In this document: positions 59,897-64,000 of the stretch, in pieces
How positions within the stretch are numbered: position 1 is the first letter of the stretch
How the letters are laid out: each line of letters starts with the position of its first letter
Assembly (NCBI RefSeq): GCF_001984215.1
Contig: NZ_CP019420.1
Coordinates: forward strand, 5,208,001-5,272,000
DNA length: 64,000 nt
Direction: 5' to 3'
Origin: Mycobacterium sp. MS1601
GTDB lineage: Bacteria > Actinomycetota > Actinomycetes > Mycobacteriales > Mycobacteriaceae
Translations under genes and position numbers: made by a program
Notes under the pieces: model-generated
Told to the model about the DNA's origin: nothing
The model's input: only the letters and a program-made list of their open reading frames with translations
The model's database searches: none

Positions 59897-60637
59897 ATGG
59901 CTGAAGAGGGCATACGCCTGCAAAAGGTGTTGTCACAGGCGGGCATCGCCTCCCGGCGGGTGGCCGAACGCATGATCACCGATGGCCGCGTGGAGGTCGA
60001 CGGGCATATCGTCACCGAGTTGGGTTCCAGGGTGGACCCTGCGGTGTCGGTGATCCGGGTCGACGGCGTCCGCGTCCAGGTCGACGACGAACTGATGTAC
60101 CTGGCGCTGAACAAACCGATCGGCATGTACTCGACCATGTCCGACGAACTGGGTCGCCCCTGTATCGGTGACGTGGTGGAGCACCGGGTGCGGGGGAACA
60201 AGAAGCTGTTCCACGTCGGTCGTCTCGACGCCGACACCGAGGGCCTGATCCTGCTGACCAACGACGGGGAGCTGGCCCACCGGTTGACGCACCCGTCGTA
60301 TGAGATCCCGAAAACGTATCTGGCGACGGTCTCCGGCAAGGTACCCAAGGGCTTGGGTAACACGTTGCGTGAGGGTGTCGAGCTCGACGACGGACCCGCC
60401 AGTGTCGACGATTTCTCTCTGGTCGACACCATCCCCGGTAAGTCACTGGTACGGGTGACGTTGCACGAGGGCCGTAACCGCATCGTGCGCCGCCTGCTCG
60501 AACACGTCGGCTTCCCGGTCGAGGCGCTGGTGCGCACGGCCATCGGCGACGTGACGTTGGGCGAGCAGAAGATCGAGACCATCCGGGTGTTGACCCGCAA
60601 GGAAGTCGGCGAGTTGTACAAGGCGGTCGGCCTGTGA
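59897..60637 (+). CDS. 23S rRNA pseudouridine synthase (RluB family)
   Basis: The 246-residue protein has an N-terminal S4 domain (about 5-60; [14 protein letters not shown]) and a pseudouridine synthase domain with the catalytic Asp in [16 protein letters not shown]. RsuA/RluB/RluE branch by sequence; RluB in the scpB-rluB-cmk order. It overlaps cmk by 4 nt. Confidence 0.94.
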   Translation: MAEEGIRLQKVLSQAGIASRRVAERMITDGRVEVDGHIVTELGSRVDPAVSVIRVDGVRVQVDDELMYLALNKPIGMYSTMSDELGRPCIGDVVEHRVRGNKKLFHVGRLDADTEGLILLTNDGELAHRLTHPSYEIPKTYLATVSGKVPKGLGNTLREGVELDDGPASVDDFSLVDTIPGKSLVRVTLHEGRNRIVRRLLEHVGFPVEALVRTAIGDVTLGEQKIETIRVLTRKEVGELYKAVGL

Positions 60638-61305
60638 GTGTGGTTGCCATCGACGGGCCTGCGGGTACCGGAAAGTCCTCTGTGTCAAGGGGTTTGGCGC
60701 GTGGCCTACAGGCCCGCTATCTCGACACCGGCGCGATGTACCGCATCGTGACCCTGGGGGTGCTGCGGTCTGGGGTCGCCCTCGACGACCCTGCGGCCAT
60801 TGCGGCGGTCGAGGTTCCGGTGTCGGTGGGATACGACCCTGACGAGGACCGTGCCTACCTGGCCGACGAGGACGTCTCGGCAGAGATCCGCGGTGATGCC
60901 GTCACCGGCGCGGTATCCGCGGTCTCCGCGGTGCCGGAGGTACGCACCCGTCTGGTGGCCCTGCAACGCCAATTGGCCTCGGAAGCAGGCAGTGTCGTGG
61001 TCGAGGGTCGCGACATCGGCACGGTGGTGCTGCCGGACGCCGACGTCAAGATCTTCCTGACCGCTTCGGCGGAGACCCGCGCACGGCGGCGCAACGATCA
61101 GAACGTCGCCGCCGGATTCCCCGACGACTACGAGGGTGTGCTGGCTGATGTTCAGCGCCGCGACCACCTCGATTCCACCAGGGCGGTTTCGCCGTTGCGC
61201 GCCGCCGACGACGCGCTGGTGGTCGACACCAGTGACATGACGCAGGACCAGGTGATCGCGCACCTGCTCGATCTTGTGCACCAGAGCAGCGGAGCGATGC
61301 GATGA
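60634..61305 (+). CDS. cmk: Cytidylate kinase
   Basis: Phosphorylates CMP and dCMP. The 223-residue protein has Walker [34 protein letters not shown] and the lid region RRRNDQN. GTG start overlaps rluB; the gene overlaps der (ATGA). Confidence 0.96.
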   Translation: MSVVAIDGPAGTGKSSVSRGLARGLQARYLDTGAMYRIVTLGVLRSGVALDDPAAIAAVEVPVSVGYDPDEDRAYLADEDVSAEIRGDAVTGAVSAVSAVPEVRTRLVALQRQLASEAGSVVVEGRDIGTVVLPDADVKIFLTASAETRARRRNDQNVAAGFPDDYEGVLADVQRRDHLDSTRAVSPLRAADDALVVDTSDMTQDQVIAHLLDLVHQSSGAMR

Positions 61306-62726
61306 GCGAAGAGTCTTTCCCCTCAGACGGAGTCTGGAACGACGAAAGCGACTGGGATGTCGTCGGTTCGGAGTTCGCCGAGGACCTCGAGGCTTTCAGC
61401 GGACCGCCACCGGTGGTGGCGGTGGTGGGTCGGCCCAACGTCGGTAAGTCGACATTGGTCAACCGCATCCTGGGCCGCCGTGAGGCCGTTGTGCAGGATC
61501 TTCCCGGCGTCACCCGCGACCGGGTGTCCTACGAAGCGCTCTACACCGGCCGCCGGTTCATGGTTCAGGACACCGGCGGGTGGGAGCCCGACGCCAAGGG
61601 CCTGCAGCAGTTGGTGGCCGAGCAGGCGGCGGTGGCCATGCGCACCGCCGACGTCATCATCATGGTGGTCGACGCTCAGGTGGGCGCCACCTCCGGAGAT
61701 GAAGCCGCGGCGAAGATCCTGCGTCGCTCCGGCAAGCCGGTGTTTTTGGCGGCCAACAAGATCGACGGCGAGAGGCAGGAGCCGGACGCCGCGGCGCTGT
61801 GGTCGCTGGGGCTGGGCGAGCCGTACCCGGTGAGTGCGATGCACGGCCGCGGCGTGGCGGACCTGTTGGACGAGGTGCTCAAGGTCCTGCCCGAGGTCTC
61901 CGAGATTGCCGGCAGCACCGGCGGGGGACCGCGCCGGGTCGCGTTGGTGGGCAAACCCAACGTGGGCAAGAGCTCGCTGTTGAACCGGCTGGCCGGTGAT
62001 GAGCGCTCGGTGGTGCACGACGTGGCGGGAACCACTGTCGACCCGGTGGACTCGCTGATCGAATTGGGCGGCAAGACGTGGCGTTTCGTCGACACTGCCG
62101 GTCTGCGTCGCAAGGTGGGGCAGGCCAGCGGCCATGAGTTCTACGCCTCGGTGCGCACCCACGGCGCCATCGATGCCGCCGAAGTGGCGATCATCTTGAT
62201 CGACGCGTCCAAACCGCTGACCGAGCAGGACCAACGGATCCTGACGATGGTCATCGAGGCCGGCCGCGCGGTGGTACTTGCGTTCAACAAGTGGGACCTG
62301 GTGGACGAGGACCGGCGCTACCTGTTGGAAAAAGAGATCGACCTCGACTTGGCGCAGGTGCAGTGGGCACCGCGGGTGAACATCTCCGCGATGACAGGGC
62401 GCGCGGTGCAGAAGCTGGTACCGGCGTTGGAGACGTCGCTGGCATCGTGGGACACCCGCATCCCCACTGGCCGACTCAACACCTTCCTCAAAGAGGTCAT
62501 CGCGGCCACGCCGCCGCCGGTGCGCGGCGGCAAGCAACCCCGGGTGCTGTTTGCCACCCAGGCCACCTCACGTCCGCCCACCTTCGTGTTGTTCACCAGT
62601 GGGTTCCTCGAGGCCGGCTACCGACGCTTCCTCGAGCGTCGACTGCGTGAGACGTTCGGGTTCGAAGGCAGCCCCATCCGGATCAACGTGCGGGTGCGCG
62701 AGAAGCGGGGCGCGCGCTCGCGCTGA
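61302..62726 (+). CDS. der: GTPase Der (EngA)
   Basis: Essential double GTPase for 50S assembly. The 474-residue protein has GTPase domain 1 ([10 protein letters not shown] near 46, [14 protein letters not shown]) and domain 2 ([11 protein letters not shown] near 215, [15 protein letters not shown]), then a KH-like C-terminal domain ([10 protein letters not shown] end). Length is normal. Confidence 0.97.
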   Translation: MSEESFPSDGVWNDESDWDVVGSEFAEDLEAFSGPPPVVAVVGRPNVGKSTLVNRILGRREAVVQDLPGVTRDRVSYEALYTGRRFMVQDTGGWEPDAKGLQQLVAEQAAVAMRTADVIIMVVDAQVGATSGDEAAAKILRRSGKPVFLAANKIDGERQEPDAAALWSLGLGEPYPVSAMHGRGVADLLDEVLKVLPEVSEIAGSTGGGPRRVALVGKPNVGKSSLLNRLAGDERSVVHDVAGTTVDPVDSLIELGGKTWRFVDTAGLRRKVGQASGHEFYASVRTHGAIDAAEVAIILIDASKPLTEQDQRILTMVIEAGRAVVLAFNKWDLVDEDRRYLLEKEIDLDLAQVQWAPRVNISAMTGRAVQKLVPALETSLASWDTRIPTGRLNTFLKEVIAATPPPVRGGKQPRVLFATQATSRPPTFVLFTSGFLEAGYRRFLERRLRETFGFEGSPIRINVRVREKRGARSR

Positions 62727-62737
62727 CGCGGCCTCGA

Positions 62738-62743
62738 TAGGGT
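62738..62743 (+). promoter_or_regulatory. -10 element TAGGGT for a leaderless TauE/SafE transcript
   Basis: TAGGGT is followed by 7 nt and the GTG at 62751. Confidence 0.5.
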
Positions 62744-62750
62744 TGCCCGA

Positions 62751-63533
62751 GTGTCCGTCACTCACATGATCCTGATCGCGTTGGCCGGAGTCGGAGCGGG
62801 AGCAATCAACGCAGTGGTCGGGTCGGGCACCTTGATCACCTTCCCGACGCTGGTCGCACTCGGATTTCCGCCGGTCACAGCCACGATGTCCAACGCGGTG
62901 GGCCTGGTGGCCGGTGGAGTGTCCGGGACCTGGGGCTACCGCCGCGAACTCAAGGGGCAGGGCAGGCTGCTGAAGTGGCAGATGCCCGCCTCGTTCCTGG
63001 GGTCGCTGGTGGGAGCGTGGTTACTGCTGCACCTACCGGACAAGGTCTTCATCCAGGTTGTTCCCGTGCTGTTGGTCGCGGCCCTGGTGTTGGTGGTCCT
63101 GGGGCCCCGGATTCAGGCGTGGGCGCGTCGGCGGGCCGAGATAGCCGGCAACCCGCCAGGTCACCTACCGCCGGCCAAACTGACCGCACTGGTGGCCGGC
63201 ACTTTTGCCGTGGGAATCTACGGCGGCTACTTCACCGCTGCCCAAGGCATCCTGCTGGTCGGCATCATGGGCGCGCTGCTCACCGAGTCGATGCAGCAGA
63301 TGAACGCGGTGAAGAACCTGCTGTCGCTCATCGTGAATCTGGTTGCCGCCGTGGCCTACACGGTGGTGGCGTTCGACCGCATCAGCTGGTTGGTGGTGTT
63401 GTTGATCGCGGTGGGCTCGACCATCGGCGGCTTCCTCGGCGCGCATTACGGCCGTCGACTCTCGCCCGGAGTGCTGCGCGCGGTGATCGTGGTGGTGGGC
63501 CTGATCGGATTGTGGCGGCTGCTCACGGTCTAG
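62751..63533 (+). CDS. TauE/SafE family sulfite/anion exporter-like membrane protein
   Basis: The 260-residue protein has about eight hydrophobic segments in two repeats, each starting with a conserved Gly-rich helix: GVGAGAINAVVGSGTLITFP and AVGIYGGYFTAAQGILLV, typical of the TauE/SafE (DUF81) family. The substrate (sulfite, sulfoacetate or other) is unknown. GTG start, 24 nt after der; converges with the photolyase gene 6 nt away. Confidence 0.9.
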   Translation: MSVTHMILIALAGVGAGAINAVVGSGTLITFPTLVALGFPPVTATMSNAVGLVAGGVSGTWGYRRELKGQGRLLKWQMPASFLGSLVGAWLLLHLPDKVFIQVVPVLLVAALVLVVLGPRIQAWARRRAEIAGNPPGHLPPAKLTALVAGTFAVGIYGGYFTAAQGILLVGIMGALLTESMQQMNAVKNLLSLIVNLVAAVAYTVVAFDRISWLVVLLIAVGSTIGGFLGAHYGRRLSPGVLRAVIVVVGLIGLWRLLTV

Positions 63534-63539
63534 TTGTGA

Positions 63540-64000
63540 TCAGAAGGTGCTGCGGTCGATTTCCTGTTCCAGCACGGCGTCGAGGTCTTTGAGGCGGTCC
63601 ATGGACGACACCATCCGCTGCGTGCGGTTGTTCTTCTCCAGCAGGTCGCGGTGCCGATTCACGAAGGCCCAGTACCCGGCAGTGAACGGGCAGGCGTCCT
63701 CGCCGAGGCGCTTCTTGGGGTCGTAGGCGCAGCTGCCGCAGTGGTCGCTCATCTTGTTGATGTAGGCGCCACCGGAGGTGTACGGCTTGGTCGCCAACAG
63801 GCCCCCGTCGGCGTGCTGGCTCATGCCGACGACGTTGGTGGGCATTACCCAGCGGAAGCCGTCGACGTAGGTGGTGGCGAACCATTCGGTGAGTTCATCG
63901 GGCCGGTAGCCGCGCTGTAGCGCGTGGCTGCCGAGGATCATCAGCCGTTGGATGTGGTGGGTCCACCCGCGGTCGCGGACGCCTTGCAACGCGTGGCGCA
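63540..64000 (-). CDS. FeS-type bacterial photolyase/cryptochrome (PhrB-like), 3' part
   Basis: The C-terminal part (about 153 residues visible) of an FeS-BCP photolyase: the helix WTHHIQRLMILG, WVMPTNVVGMSQH, and three of four cluster cysteines in DHCGSCAYDPKKRLGEDACPF-like order (CxxC, then Cys 13 residues on). It binds FAD and a 4Fe-4S cluster and repairs (6-4) photoproducts in Agrobacterium PhrB. The 5' end is outside the window; the frame runs open past 64000. Confidence 0.92.
   Translation of the reverse strand, partial: RHALQGVRDRGWTHHIQRLMILGSHALQRGYRPDELTEWFATTYVDGFRWVMPTNVVGMSQHADGGLLATKPYTSGGAYINKMSDHCGSCAYDPKKRLGEDACPFTAGYWAFVNRHRDLLEKNNRTQRMVSSMDRLKDLDAVLEQEIDRSTF

Overview
This window reads as the chromosome of a fast-growing mycobacterium (Mycolicibacterium-type). 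It is uniformly GC-rich. Gene order matches the Mycobacterium blocks pheST-argCJBDFRGH, Rv1683 to mpg-tyrS, Rv1691 to xerD, and Rv1708 to der. A complete rRNA operon lies directly downstream of tyrS, which is the rrnB position of rapid growers, and the 16S gene has the short helix 18 seen in rapid growers. The species cannot be fixed from the sequence alone. I see no IS element, prophage, CRISPR array or tRNA gene.

Layout. 1-3.5 kb: the 3' part of kdpB, an unusually long kdpC, a heavily deleted kdpD relic and an intact kdpE. 3.6-13.1 kb: accessory metabolism. It holds a decarboxylase-like barrel protein, a double-HTH regulator next to an acyl-CoA dehydrogenase/kinase-like pair, a coupled minus-strand set (S9 peptidase, DUF3159, MFS), and a TetR regulator divergent from a class III adenylate cyclase with two perfect operator palindromes between them. 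13.1-18.3 kb: a membrane-anchored glutamate-synthase-like protein, then pheST. 18.4-26.9 kb: the arginine operon behind an ARG box; argD carries a one-base frameshift. 26.9-32.3 kb: an SDR enzyme, three coupled membrane-anchored exported proteins (the third frameshifted), a multi-pass membrane protein and an ABC-F ATPase. 32.5-40.3 kb: a hydrolase/acyl-CoA-synthetase fusion, a secreted protein, a Trm112-like protein, a TetR-controlled ABC exporter, mpg and tyrS. 40.4-46.1 kb: rrn promoter, leader, 16S, spacer, 23S, 5S and a perfect terminator hairpin. 46.3-63.5 kb: a nearly unbroken plus-strand housekeeping run for lipid-phosphate recycling, rRNA methylation, NADP, DNA repair, cell-envelope proteins, CTP, chromosome segregation, pseudouridylation, CMP kinase and Der. 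The right edge cuts an iron-sulfur photolyase gene.

Many neighbouring genes share ATGA or GTGA overlaps, so translational coupling is the rule. At least six genes have a TANNNT -10 hexamer exactly 7 nt before the start codon, the geometry of leaderless mycobacterial transcripts. The most notable observations are the mosaic kdpD relic beside an intact kdpE, the XRE-TetR fusion with a 21-bp palindrome over its own start, the dehydrogenase/kinase-like pair suited to hydroxyacyl-CoA breakdown, two sets of tandem regulator operators, the argD frameshift, and small palindromic or dispersed intergenic repeats. I found no wholly novel system. The exported-protein trio and the XRE-TetR locus are the best candidates for undescribed biology.
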